NCBI GenBank assembly: GCA_013697635.1
Contig: JACCWM010000122.1
Coordinates: 35,031-99,030, forward strand
Source: Lujinxingiaceae bacterium
Lineage (GTDB): Bacteria > Myxococcota_A > Bradymonadia > Bradymonadales > Bradymonadaceae
DNA: 64,000 nucleotides
Direction: 5' to 3'
Positions 8,461-16,131 of this stretch are shown here, one piece after another; position 1 is the stretch's first letter; every line of letters starts with the position of its first letter. A program made the position numbers and the translations under genes. Under the pieces are notes generated by a model. It searched no databases. It saw only the letters and a list, made by a program, of their open reading frames with translations, and was not told where the DNA came from.

Positions 8461-9304
8461 GCGCCGCCAAAAAGGCCTCTTGCCATGCGACGGGGAAGTT
8501 GACGCGCCCGCAGATGCCGGGTAGCTCCTCGAGCGGGGCCTCGGTGCCGTGAAAATCGCTGCTCGCGGTCTTGAGCAGGCCGAAGCGGTCGCAGCGCGCG
8601 ATCAGACGCGCCTCGTCGAGCAGCTCGTGGGCGGGGTGGCGCACCTCGAGGCCCTCCAAGCCGCGCTCGACCCAGCCAGCGAGCTGGCCGCCGATGTCGT
8701 AGCGCGCCGGGTGGGCCAAGATGACGATGCCGCCGGCATCGTGGAGCAGATCGATGGCGTCGTCGACGCCAATCCAGTCCATGCCGACGTAAGCCGGGCG
8801 GCCGTCGGCCAGGTAGAGATCGAAGGCCTGTTGAACGCTGTCCACATAGCCGCGCGCGTGCATGGCGCGCGCGATGTGGGGCCGGCCCAGATTGCCGCGC
8901 TCCGAAAAGGAGGTAACCTCCTCGGGGTGGATCTCAAAGCCCAGCTCGCAGATGCGACGGCGCATGGCTTCCATGCGATCGGCGCGAGCGGCGTTCATAT
9001 GCTCGCTGTAGGCGATCATGGCACGGTGGTTGGGGTCAAATCCGTAGCCCAGCACGTGAATCGATTGGCCGCGCGACTTCGCGCTGATTTCGATCCCGCT
9101 GATAAAGCGAATGCCGCGCTCTTTTGCAGCCGCGGCGGCCTCTATGCACCCCTCGCTGGTGTCGTGATCGGTGAGCGCCCATAGGCCCACCCCGCAGCGT
9201 TGCATGAGTTCGGCCAGGCGTTGGGGGGACAGAGCGCCGTCGCTGACGGTGGAGTGAGTGTGGATCTCAGCGATGAGATTGGGCGTCTGAGTGTTCTTCG
9301 ACAT
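8450..9304 (-). CDS. PHP-domain phosphoesterase (TrpH/RNase AM-like)
   Basis: 284 residues with the full PHP metal-binding set: EIHTHS at the N-terminus, LTDHDTSEG, GIEISA, ILAHPARYD and TASSDFHG near the C-terminus. This pattern and length match the YciV/TrpH family, which includes 3',5'-nucleotide bisphosphatases and the 5'-3' exoribonuclease RNase AM. It is presumably cytoplasmic, as no signal peptide is seen. Its ATG lies inside the end of the upstream membrane-protein gene (38-bp overlap), which suggests coupled expression. The 3' end overlaps the transglycosylase gene by 11 bp, tail to tail. Confidence 0.88.
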   Translation of the reverse strand: MSKNTQTPNLIAEIHTHSTVSDGALSPQRLAELMQRCGVGLWALTDHDTSEGCIEAAAAAKERGIRFISGIEISAKSRGQSIHVLGYGFDPNHRAMIAYSEHMNAARADRMEAMRRRICELGFEIHPEEVTSFSERGNLGRPHIARAMHARGYVDSVQQAFDLYLADGRPAYVGMDWIGVDDAIDLLHDAGGIVILAHPARYDIGGQLAGWVERGLEGLEVRHPAHELLDEARLIARCDRFGLLKTASSDFHGTEAPLEELPGICGRVNFPVAWQEAFLAALRY

Positions 9305-10523
9305 GCAAGGGCTCCTTGAGAGAGACGTCTTCCACCGGGTCGCGCAAACTGGCGTCGACAGGATCTATGAGGTGAGTGGTCTCAACAAGGTGATCATCAT
9401 CGGCTACTTCGTCAAGGGCGCGCTCAGATTCGAGCTCGATGCCCAGCGACTCCGCCGAGAGGTCCTTCCAGCGAATATCGTCGCTGAGCATTTGCAGACT
9501 CTCCAGCGCGTCCTGTAGGCCGACATGGTCGGGCCCAATCGAGCTGTTCTGGATCAGCACCACGTGCAGGCGCTCGAGCGCGGTCATGCAGCGTTGCTGG
9601 CGTGCCTCGAGGCGCGCGCAGGCCACGTCGATGCGCTTTCTGGCGCTGAGTTGGTCAGCGAGCTCTTCTCGCGCGGCGCGAAGCTCACGCTTGACGGTGG
9701 CATCTTCGGCGTCGGCGATGCGTTTGTCGAGCTGTTCGATGCGCTTGTCCAGCGCAACGCGCGCGGTGTGCGCCATGGCCCGGCGAAGCTCGTCGGTGCG
9801 CCTTGCCAGCGCCACGAGGCTGCGCGAGGTCTCCGTGGCGATGTTGCGCGCGTGCTCTGCGACATCGCGCTGATCGGCGCGCTCGAGCTCACGCAGAATG
9901 TGGCCGTAGACCAGCGAGGCCGATTCGAGCAGCGGGCGCTCGAGCGCGCCGACGTCGCGAATCGCGTCCTGAAACTCCTCGTCGACCAGGTCGCGCTCAA
10001 AGCGCATGTGCTTGAGGCCGGTGGCCACGCACAAAAACAAACCCCACAGCCCGCCGGTGATCGCGTCACCGATCACCGGACCATTGAAGGCGCCCAAAAA
10101 TCCGACGTTGAACAAGGTCTCGCTGGTGAAGACGGCCGCGCCCATGGCCAGCCCATAAAATCCCCAGAGCATGGCGCGCTCGACCAGATTGGCCCCGTAG
10201 CCAAGGCTCATCGCCATGCCGATCAACAGGCCGCCGGCAGCGGCTGCGCCCAGCAGCGAGAAGGGCACGAGCAGCGCCCAGGTGATGCCGCCGAGCAGCG
10301 CGAGCACCAGGCGCAACGTCGAGGTCTCGCTCTTGGAGTCGCTCAGATTGGCAAAAAGGCCGATGATTGCGCCAAAGGCCAGCACCATCAACTGAGGGAT
10401 CGCCTGGCCGGCGATGATATTGAGGCCGCTGGTGACGATGCCGGCCGTGACTCCGCCGGCGATGAGCACAAACAGTTCTCGTGAGAGGGCACGTTCGTCT
10501 GCGATGCTTGCGTTCAAACTCAT
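9267..10523 (-). CDS. Multi-pass membrane protein with cytoplasmic coiled coil
   Basis: 418 residues of unknown function. The N-terminal ~185 residues have about six or seven hydrophobic helices rich in Gly and Ala. This is followed by a long charged helical region (about 190-335) with many Arg/Glu/Leu heptads typical of a coiled coil, and an acidic, disordered tail. The start ATG has GGAAG 8 nt upstream. It overlaps the downstream PHP phosphoesterase by 38 bp. A hairpin upstream (10541-10581) separates it from the VWA gene. No catalytic motif is visible. Confidence 0.7.
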   Translation of the reverse strand: MSLNASIADERALSRELFVLIAGGVTAGIVTSGLNIIAGQAIPQLMVLAFGAIIGLFANLSDSKSETSTLRLVLALLGGITWALLVPFSLLGAAAAGGLLIGMAMSLGYGANLVERAMLWGFYGLAMGAAVFTSETLFNVGFLGAFNGPVIGDAITGGLWGLFLCVATGLKHMRFERDLVDEEFQDAIRDVGALERPLLESASLVYGHILRELERADQRDVAEHARNIATETSRSLVALARRTDELRRAMAHTARVALDKRIEQLDKRIADAEDATVKRELRAAREELADQLSARKRIDVACARLEARQQRCMTALERLHVVLIQNSSIGPDHVGLQDALESLQMLSDDIRWKDLSAESLGIELESERALDEVADDDHLVETTHLIDPVDASLRDPVEDVSLKEPLHVEEHSDAQSHR

Positions 10524-10540
10524 GGCGCGTCTTCCAGGGA

Positions 10541-10581
10541 AAAGGGGCCTCCTCAGTCGGGTTTGTACGGCTGAGGAGGCG
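10541..10581 (-). terminator. Hairpin downstream of the VWA gene, likely terminator
   Basis: A perfect 10-bp inverted repeat (10548-10557 with 10572-10581), extendable by three more pairs including one G-T, starts about 30 bp after the VWA stop on the minus strand. It is followed by CCCCTTTT. The T run is short, so termination may be partial. Confidence 0.5.
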
Positions 10582-10610
10582 ATGGGACTCGTTGGCGAGT
10601 GAGCGGCTGC

Positions 10611-12068
10611 TTAAAACGATTCCAGGGAGTCGAGCTGGATGTTGCGGCTCTTCTCTTTGCTCTCCATGACGGCCTTTCGCCCGGCCGGCGCCGAGGCCGG
10701 TGCTTGCTCAATCACCTGCGAGTTGGCATTCATGAACTTTTCGGCCTTTTCGAAGCGCGCTTCGGGCAGCGCGAAGCGCTTTTGAGCGCCGCGGGTGGAC
10801 TCGACCTGCTTGGAGATCACCTCCTGGGCGCGCGCAGCGTTGCCCATCTGGTAGTAATCCATGGCCTCGTTCATGCTCGAGGCGATCTCGACGTCTTGGA
10901 CGCGGGCGATCACGTCGGTGTTGACCATCGTCTCGGCCTTGCGTGCATCGGAGGTGACCACGGCGCTCACGGCGGTGCGCTGAGTGACGGCGCGGTCCGC
11001 GAGCAAATCGTCGTAGCTCAGTTGCACGTCGAGCACGGGCTGGCTTCCGGTTTGTGCGGCCTGGGTGCGAAGCTTCATCAGGATATTCTTGTTCTGGCCG
11101 GCGGCGAACTCGGCCAGGCTGATGTGCAGGCGGCTGCCGTTTTGTTGAAAGGGAAAGCCGTAGACCTTCTCGACTTCGACACCAGGTGCTACGTCGATGC
11201 TCACCGTCGCGCCGCGCGCCACGGTGCGGTCGAGGCCTTGAAACTCGCGCTCGAAGATGCCGGCGATCACGTAGTGGTTGGCGATGAAATAGTAGTTGCC
11301 CGCGCCGGCATCGGCCATGGCAGCCATCAAGTCTTCATTGTAGTCGAGCCCGAAACCCATTGTGGTCAGCGAGATACCCTGAGCCTGGTAGCTGCTCGCC
11401 AGGCCGACGAGATCACGGGTGTCGGTCATGCCAACGTTGGGAATGCCGTCGGTGAGCAGGATGACACGATCGATGGTCTGGGCGGTCTTCCAGCGGCGCA
11501 CCTCGGCAAAGCCCGCGATGTAGCCGTCGCTGATATTGGTCGCGCCGCCGTCTTGGATGCGCGCGATGGCGTTCTTCATCTCCTGGCGACGGGCCAGGGT
11601 GATCGGGCTGGAGGGAAAATCGACGCTGACGTCACGGCTGAAACTGACAATGGCCAATCGGTCACCGTCGCGAAGCTGATCGACGAACTGCATGGCCGCC
11701 TGGCGCGCATACTCCATGGGCGCACCGTGCATCGAGCCGGAGCGGTCGATCACCAGGGCCACGTTGAGCGGTAGACGCTTGCCACCGTGTGTGTCCACCG
11801 CCGTAATATCGATCGCGGCAAAGGACTCACTGCGCGCGCCCTGGGCCATGTATCCGTGGGAGAGCGAGCTCTTGAGGGTGAGCGTGCCCGCCGAGAGCGC
11901 TTCGGGCTGAGGGGTGGCATCGTGAGTAAAGATCGGCGGCGTGCTGACCGCGCCGGTATCGCTCGGCGGCGTCTGCTCGGGGCCGTGGGTTGCTTGCTGG
12001 TGGCTGTAGTAAAAGGCTGCACACAACAGAAGAACAACGACGACGATGATTGGACCGAGATGTTTCAT
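10611..12068 (-). CDS. VWA-domain protein, membrane anchored
   Basis: 485 residues. An N-terminal hydrophobic helix (about 5-20) anchors or exports the protein. The von Willebrand factor A domain begins near residue 100 with a complete MIDAS metal site, D108-R-S110-G-S112, a GGATNIS threonine loop and the LTDGIPN aspartate. The remainder is a beta-rich region and a charged C-terminal tail. It resembles bacterial VWA proteins whose domain binds protein partners through Mg2+; no enzymatic motif is present. The start ATG has AGGAG 8 nt upstream. It is divergent from the parvulin gene. Confidence 0.82.
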   Translation of the reverse strand: MKHLGPIIVVVVLLLCAAFYYSHQQATHGPEQTPPSDTGAVSTPPIFTHDATPQPEALSAGTLTLKSSLSHGYMAQGARSESFAAIDITAVDTHGGKRLPLNVALVIDRSGSMHGAPMEYARQAAMQFVDQLRDGDRLAIVSFSRDVSVDFPSSPITLARRQEMKNAIARIQDGGATNISDGYIAGFAEVRRWKTAQTIDRVILLTDGIPNVGMTDTRDLVGLASSYQAQGISLTTMGFGLDYNEDLMAAMADAGAGNYYFIANHYVIAGIFEREFQGLDRTVARGATVSIDVAPGVEVEKVYGFPFQQNGSRLHISLAEFAAGQNKNILMKLRTQAAQTGSQPVLDVQLSYDDLLADRAVTQRTAVSAVVTSDARKAETMVNTDVIARVQDVEIASSMNEAMDYYQMGNAARAQEVISKQVESTRGAQKRFALPEARFEKAEKFMNANSQVIEQAPASAPAGRKAVMESKEKSRNIQLDSLESF

Positions 12069-12384
12069 GGCTCAAGCTCCTGATTGCATGCAGACAAGCT
12101 GTGGTGGTTTGCGAGGACGAACTCTCCAACTGATCACTACCAACGAGGCCGAGTCCGCATGGATCTAAAAAAACAGGAAACGTTTTTCGTCGTCGTCGCG
12201 CACAGCCCAAACGCCGGGCGCGACGCAGATACCCAGGGAAAGGTGTGACGCTCGTCTGGCACTGGTGTATACTTGGCGCGGCAAGCCACCCTGGGAATGG
12301 ATTATCGTTCAAAGGTGCTTCTTGTGGATGTCGATGAGAGCGCAACTCGTGCCCTCACATTTGTTGAATTGAGTCTTGCCATTA
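12069..12384. other. Divergent intergenic region, 316 bp
   Basis: This separates the VWA gene (minus) from the parvulin gene (plus). It holds a candidate + strand promoter (12245-12273) and a 33-codon open frame (12297-12398) that runs into the parvulin start. A short AT-rich patch with the AAACGTTT palindrome lies near 12170-12195. No RNA gene is recognised. Confidence 0.6.
12245..12273 (+). promoter_or_regulatory. Candidate promoter of parvulin/matrixin operon
   Basis: The elements are GTGACG (12245-12250), a 17-bp spacer and TATACT (12268-12273). The -10 matches consensus in five of six positions. Transcription would begin near 12280, giving a leader of about 105 nt before the parvulin ATG. 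Confidence 0.5.
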
Positions 12385-13449
12385 ATGGTCAATCCTAGCC
12401 CACAAACCCTGCTCCATGCACTCGGTATCTTTGCCAGCCTCTTCGCCGCCCTTTTGGGCTGTCAGCAGCGCGGCGAGGAGAGCGTAGAGCCGGCCAAAGC
12501 CGTCGAGGCACGCGAAGCCGTCACCTCGGCGGCCGTGCAAGCGCCGCGCGGCGTGGCCGTCTGGGTCAACGATGCGCCCATCCACGAGGCCGACATCGAT
12601 CGGCGCCTCGATCATCTGCAGCGCCTCTACCGCCACACCAAGCGGCCCTTTGACGTCTCCGTGCGCGAGAAAAAGCGCGCGCACGTCATCGATGGCCTGA
12701 TCGACAAAGAGCTGCTTCGCCAGCATGTGCAAAAACACGAGGTTACGATCCCCGATGAGGACGTCGACGCGGAGTTTCGCCGCCGCGTCGATACGGTCTT
12801 TGGCAACCTCGACGCGCTCAACCGCTATCTGGCCGACCAGGACACGAGCATCCAGGAGTTTCGCTCGCGCCTTCGCCACGAGCTCGCCGTCAACATCATC
12901 TTGGAGGCCGAAGCCGCCGGCCAGGCCACGACCGAGGCCGAGATCCGCGAGCTCTACGAGCGCATCGCCAATCGCCGGCCGGCGCGCGAGCGCGTCGAGG
13001 CCTCGGTGATCCTTGTGCGCGTGCCGCCGGGCAGCAGCGAGGTGATTCGAAAGCGCATCATGCAAGCCACCGAGAAGGCCGTGGCCACGGCCAAAGATCG
13101 CGAGCAGTTCGCCGCGCTCGCTGGCAAGATGAGCCAGGGCCCAACCGCTCGCGAGGGTGGCTACGTGGGTTGGATCGAGCGCAACACCTTGAGTCCTGCC
13201 GCTGATCTGGTCATCTTTGGCACCACGGCCGGCAAGCCCAGCGCACCCGTGGCCACGGCGGTGGGCTTCGAGGTGTTCTGGGTCCACCAGAAGCGCGCCG
13301 CCGGCATGCGCCACTTCGACGAGGTCGAGCATGTGCTGCGCGAGCGCGCCGCCCAGGGACGCGTCGACGAGAATCGCCGCCGCCTGGTCGGCGAGCTGCG
13401 CGAGCAGGCCTCGATTCGCTACGCCTCGATCGTCTCCGAGAAGAGATAG
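12385..13449 (+). CDS. Parvulin-type (PpiC/SurA-like) peptidyl-prolyl isomerase lipoprotein
   Basis: 354 residues. A signal peptide ends in a lipobox-like LLGC, suggesting a lipoprotein. An N-terminal SurA-N-like helical segment (VWVNDAPIHEADIDRRL...) is followed by a PpiC rotamase domain. That domain has the family's spaced GG(Y)VGWI and F....G..S.PV elements near residues 250-300. Such proteins assist folding of exported or outer-membrane proteins in the periplasm. I use the ATG at 12385; a TTG three codons upstream is possible. Only 4 bp separate it from the matrixin-like gene, so the two form an operon and the isomerase may help fold that protease. Confidence 0.83.
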   Translation: MVNPSPQTLLHALGIFASLFAALLGCQQRGEESVEPAKAVEAREAVTSAAVQAPRGVAVWVNDAPIHEADIDRRLDHLQRLYRHTKRPFDVSVREKKRAHVIDGLIDKELLRQHVQKHEVTIPDEDVDAEFRRRVDTVFGNLDALNRYLADQDTSIQEFRSRLRHELAVNIILEAEAAGQATTEAEIRELYERIANRRPARERVEASVILVRVPPGSSEVIRKRIMQATEKAVATAKDREQFAALAGKMSQGPTAREGGYVGWIERNTLSPAADLVIFGTTAGKPSAPVATAVGFEVFWVHQKRAAGMRHFDEVEHVLRERAAQGRVDENRRRLVGELREQASIRYASIVSEKR

Positions 13450-13453
13450 CGCC

Positions 13454-14566
13454 ATGCAAAGAGCGGGCAGCATCGTGGGTTCCAGGCTCGCCGTCTCCCT
13501 GTTCGCATCCGGCCTGTTTTTGGCCGGCCTGCTCGCGAGTAGGCCGGCGGCAAGCGAGCTGCACGACGGGCCCGGCCCTGCGCCCTCCTCTTACACGCAC
13601 CTGGCCTGGGAGCACTGGGATCCGCACGGCCTCGACGCCGCGCGCTTTCCGCTTCAGGTGGTCTTCGTCGGCGCACCGCCCGATAGCCTGAGCGAGGCCG
13701 AGGTTGTCGCAGCCTTGAGCGCATCGATCGAGGCGTGGAACGATGTCGCATGCTCCTATGCGGCGCTCCATTATGCCGGCCGACGCGAGCGTCTCGATAC
13801 GATCGGCGAGGGCGAGATCTCGGTGTTTTTTGCCGACGCGTCGCTGTGGTCGTCGTGGCCCAAGCCGCCGATCGCCTCGGCCCACCTGGGCACCCACATC
13901 GCGCTCAACGGCGAAACCTTTGACTGGCAATCCTCGCCGCAGCCCTACTACAAGTTTCACGAACGCGATGCCGGCCTGAAGTCGCGCATCGACCTACAAA
14001 GCGCGCTCACCCATGAGCTCGGCCACGTCTTGGGCCTGGAGCACACCCTCGACGACAACACGGCGACCATGGTCGCATCGTATCTGCGAGACGGCGGCCA
14101 GTCGCGCCTTGCGGCCGACGACAAGTTCGGGCTTTGCCATCTGTATCCAAGCACTCCCTCGATCGACGAGTGCCAGCGCGACGCCCAGTGTGGCGACGGT
14201 GGGCGCTGCGTGAGCGACGAGACCTTTCGCGTTTGCCAGAAGCCCCAGGGACGCGTTGGCGATCACTGCGCGCTCGATCTGCTGCACTGCCCTGGCACCT
14301 GCCTGATGAGCTCGTCGGCCACCGGCACCGGCTACTGCACGACCCCGTGCAGCGAGCAGTCCCAGTGCCCGAGTTACTTCGGCTGCGAGGTGGCCGGCGA
14401 AAAGAGTTTGTGCAAGCTGACGGGTGTGGGTTTTGAGCAGCCTTCGCGCGGTTGTGCGGTGGCCGTGGCGCGCCCTGCTAGCCTGAGCCTGGGCGGCGGC
14501 GTGCTCGCTTTGGGGCTCGCGGCGGCCTTGCTCGTTGTCCGACGCCGGCGCCGGCTCAATTGGTAA
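13454..14566 (+). CDS. Matrixin-like zinc metalloprotease with MYXO-CTERM-like tail
   Basis: 370 residues. A signal peptide (about 1-32) is followed by a metzincin-type domain with the zinc site H187-E-L-G-H-V-L-G-L-E-H197, as in M10 matrixins. Next come cysteine-rich repeats (C-x-x-D-x-x-C spacing, about residues 235-325). The C-terminal sorting-like tail is a Gly-Cys followed by a hydrophobic helix and a run of arginines (VVRRRRRLNW), the layout of the MYXO-CTERM signal of Myxococcota. The protein is probably exposed on or released from the cell surface. The last 11 bp overlap the convergent exported-protein gene. Confidence 0.83.
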   Translation: MQRAGSIVGSRLAVSLFASGLFLAGLLASRPAASELHDGPGPAPSSYTHLAWEHWDPHGLDAARFPLQVVFVGAPPDSLSEAEVVAALSASIEAWNDVACSYAALHYAGRRERLDTIGEGEISVFFADASLWSSWPKPPIASAHLGTHIALNGETFDWQSSPQPYYKFHERDAGLKSRIDLQSALTHELGHVLGLEHTLDDNTATMVASYLRDGGQSRLAADDKFGLCHLYPSTPSIDECQRDAQCGDGGRCVSDETFRVCQKPQGRVGDHCALDLLHCPGTCLMSSSATGTGYCTTPCSEQSQCPSYFGCEVAGEKSLCKLTGVGFEQPSRGCAVAVARPASLSLGGGVLALGLAAALLVVRRRRRLNW

Positions 14567-15161
14567 ATTGCACGCCGCTCAACATCCGCTCAAAGCTTCG
14601 ATAGTAGGCATCGCGCCGGCGCGTGGGAAAAAAGCCCGTGAAGATCCAGGCCTCGCCATTGCGATAGTGTTGCCAGACGACCAGATGGTATTCGCGCCCG
14701 CTCGAGATCACCTGGTACTCGATCTCGTCGCCGCTGAGCTCGCCGTAGACCGTCGCTGGCCGGCGCGCGATCTGGGTAAAACCTGTGCGCCTCAGATTGT
14801 TGTGAAAGGCCGAGTAGAAGTGCTCGACTTGTTTGGGGCCCAGCTTGCGGCTGACGCGCACCTCGATCTGGGCCTGACCGTCACCGGCTGCCCGAAAGAG
14901 CGCGATCGCCCCTTGCGGCGCCTGCCCGAGCAGCCAGCCGCCCGGCCTGGGTATGCGAACGCCGTATTGCTCGTTGACGACCACCTGGTTGTCCGCGGTT
15001 TGAGTCGCCTGTGTGCCTGTCGGCGTGCCCGACCACGTACCCGGCTGCTCGGCCTCCTCGATAGGCTCAAAGACGATCGGGGCTTGCGCCGCGGCCGGAG
15101 GTGCAACCAGCACCAGAGCCAGCAGCGTGCTGGCTAGCAGTATTGTGGAGTTCAAGCGCAT
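14556..15161 (-). CDS. Exported protein, paralogue of the 15333-15833 product
   Basis: 201 residues with a signal peptide ending APPAAAQA. After a Pro/Thr-rich linker comes a compact domain beginning NEQYGVRIPRPGGW. It aligns by eye, without gaps over long stretches, with the product of the neighbouring gene upstream: shared IEV, FYSAFHNNLRRTGF and a closing F..M..GVQF. No catalytic motif is visible; the pattern resembles PsbP-like or DUF1795-like folds only loosely. The start ATG at 15161 is chosen because it begins the signal peptide; earlier in-frame starts add a non-signal extension. Confidence 0.72.
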   Translation of the reverse strand: MRLNSTILLASTLLALVLVAPPAAAQAPIVFEPIEEAEQPGTWSGTPTGTQATQTADNQVVVNEQYGVRIPRPGGWLLGQAPQGAIALFRAAGDGQAQIEVRVSRKLGPKQVEHFYSAFHNNLRRTGFTQIARRPATVYGELSGDEIEYQVISSGREYHLVVWQHYRNGEAWIFTGFFPTRRRDAYYRSFERMLSGVQFTN

Positions 15162-15332
15162 GGCGCAATCCGCGGGTGGCAGCACTTGTAGGCAAGCGCC
15201 AGGTGCAATCTTTGACACGCTGCTCGGGCGGTCCAACGCCAAAAACGACTCGGCCCACAAGCCTGAGGGGTTCAGGGTGCGGGCCGGGGATGCAACCAAG
15301 CAGCGTTTAAGAGCGCGAAGCCCACAAGGGCT

Positions 15333-15833
15333 TTAGCCCTTGAACTTCATGTTCTTGACCACCGACTTGAAGTCTTCGACGTACTTCTCTTTTTCGACGT
15401 CTTGCATGTAGCCGACGACGAGCCACGCGGTGCTCTCACGCAAAAACTGGAAGATCACCACTTCGAGGGTGACACCGGAATGCGTGAACTTGTAGGTCGT
15501 CTCCGTGCCCTTTTGCGAGCCGATCGTGGCCTCTTCCTGCTTGACCTGCTCGAAGTTCGACTCGGTCAAGGTCTTGTGGAAGGTGCTGAAGAAGACGTCC
15601 GAGACGTCCTGGGCCATGAGCTTGGTGCCGACGACCTCGATCTGGCTCTGCGAGCCGCGATGCTTGAAGTTGGCGACGGCCTTCTCGTTACCCTGGGTAA
15701 CTTCCCACTTCGCCGGGGGCGTAATCGTGACACCGAATTCTTCGTTGTCGATCGGCTTGGCATCCTGGGCGACGGCGACCGACGACATCGCAAGCGTAAG
15801 CAGTAAAGCAAATACGAAGCGAGCGATTCTCAT
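15333..15833 (-). CDS. Small exported protein of unknown function
   Basis: 166 residues. A signal peptide ends SSVAVAQ. The mature part (NEEFGVTITPPAKWEV...) is a single domain related to the neighbouring downstream gene. The start has AGGAG 7 nt upstream, and a good sigma-70-type promoter lies about 70 bp upstream. A 7-bp hairpin (15325-15342) includes the stop codon in its loop. The function is not recognisable. Confidence 0.75.
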   Translation of the reverse strand: MRIARFVFALLLTLAMSSVAVAQDAKPIDNEEFGVTITPPAKWEVTQGNEKAVANFKHRGSQSQIEVVGTKLMAQDVSDVFFSTFHKTLTESNFEQVKQEEATIGSQKGTETTYKFTHSGVTLEVVIFQFLRESTAWLVVGYMQDVEKEKYVEDFKSVVKNMKFKG

Positions 15834-16131
15834 GCTGTATCTCCTAAAATTTGACGCTGACAGACGTTTCTGTGCAAATCTCCACCATCAAGCCATGGTT
15901 TTATAACAGCCTCGGATCAGAATGGCAACTTAGACGTCTTGATGTGGACCTAAAGGTGTGTTTGGAGGTGGCGAGGCTGGTGGGAATGGGGGTGGAGGGG
16001 GTGTTTTGAGGAGGGCGGCGCCTTGAAAGGCCGCCTGCCTTGAGGCCAGTGCTTTGCAACAAAGCGCCGAGAGTGCTAAACAAGCAAGCCTGCGCCAGCT
16101 TCGCCTGGCCCCCGTTTTTGCCAAGGTTTGC
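15834..16131. other. Divergent intergenic region, 298 bp
   Basis: It contains the minus-strand promoter at 15900-15928. A strongly G-rich stretch on the + strand (about 15967-16017) has several runs of three to five G. A GGCGGC/GCCGCC hairpin lies near 16014-16035. No coding or RNA gene is recognised. Confidence 0.55.
15900..15928 (-). promoter_or_regulatory. Sigma-70-type promoter for the small exported protein
   Basis: On the minus strand TTGCCA (15923-15928) and TATAAA (15900-15905) are separated by exactly 17 bp. The predicted start gives a ~60-nt leader to the ATG at 15833. This is among the best consensus matches in the window. Confidence 0.7.

Noticed and set aside
15318..15342. Hairpins at the stop of the small exported protein as an intrinsic terminator
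   Set aside because: Stable stems exist, but no T tract follows on the minus strand, so termination is not supported.
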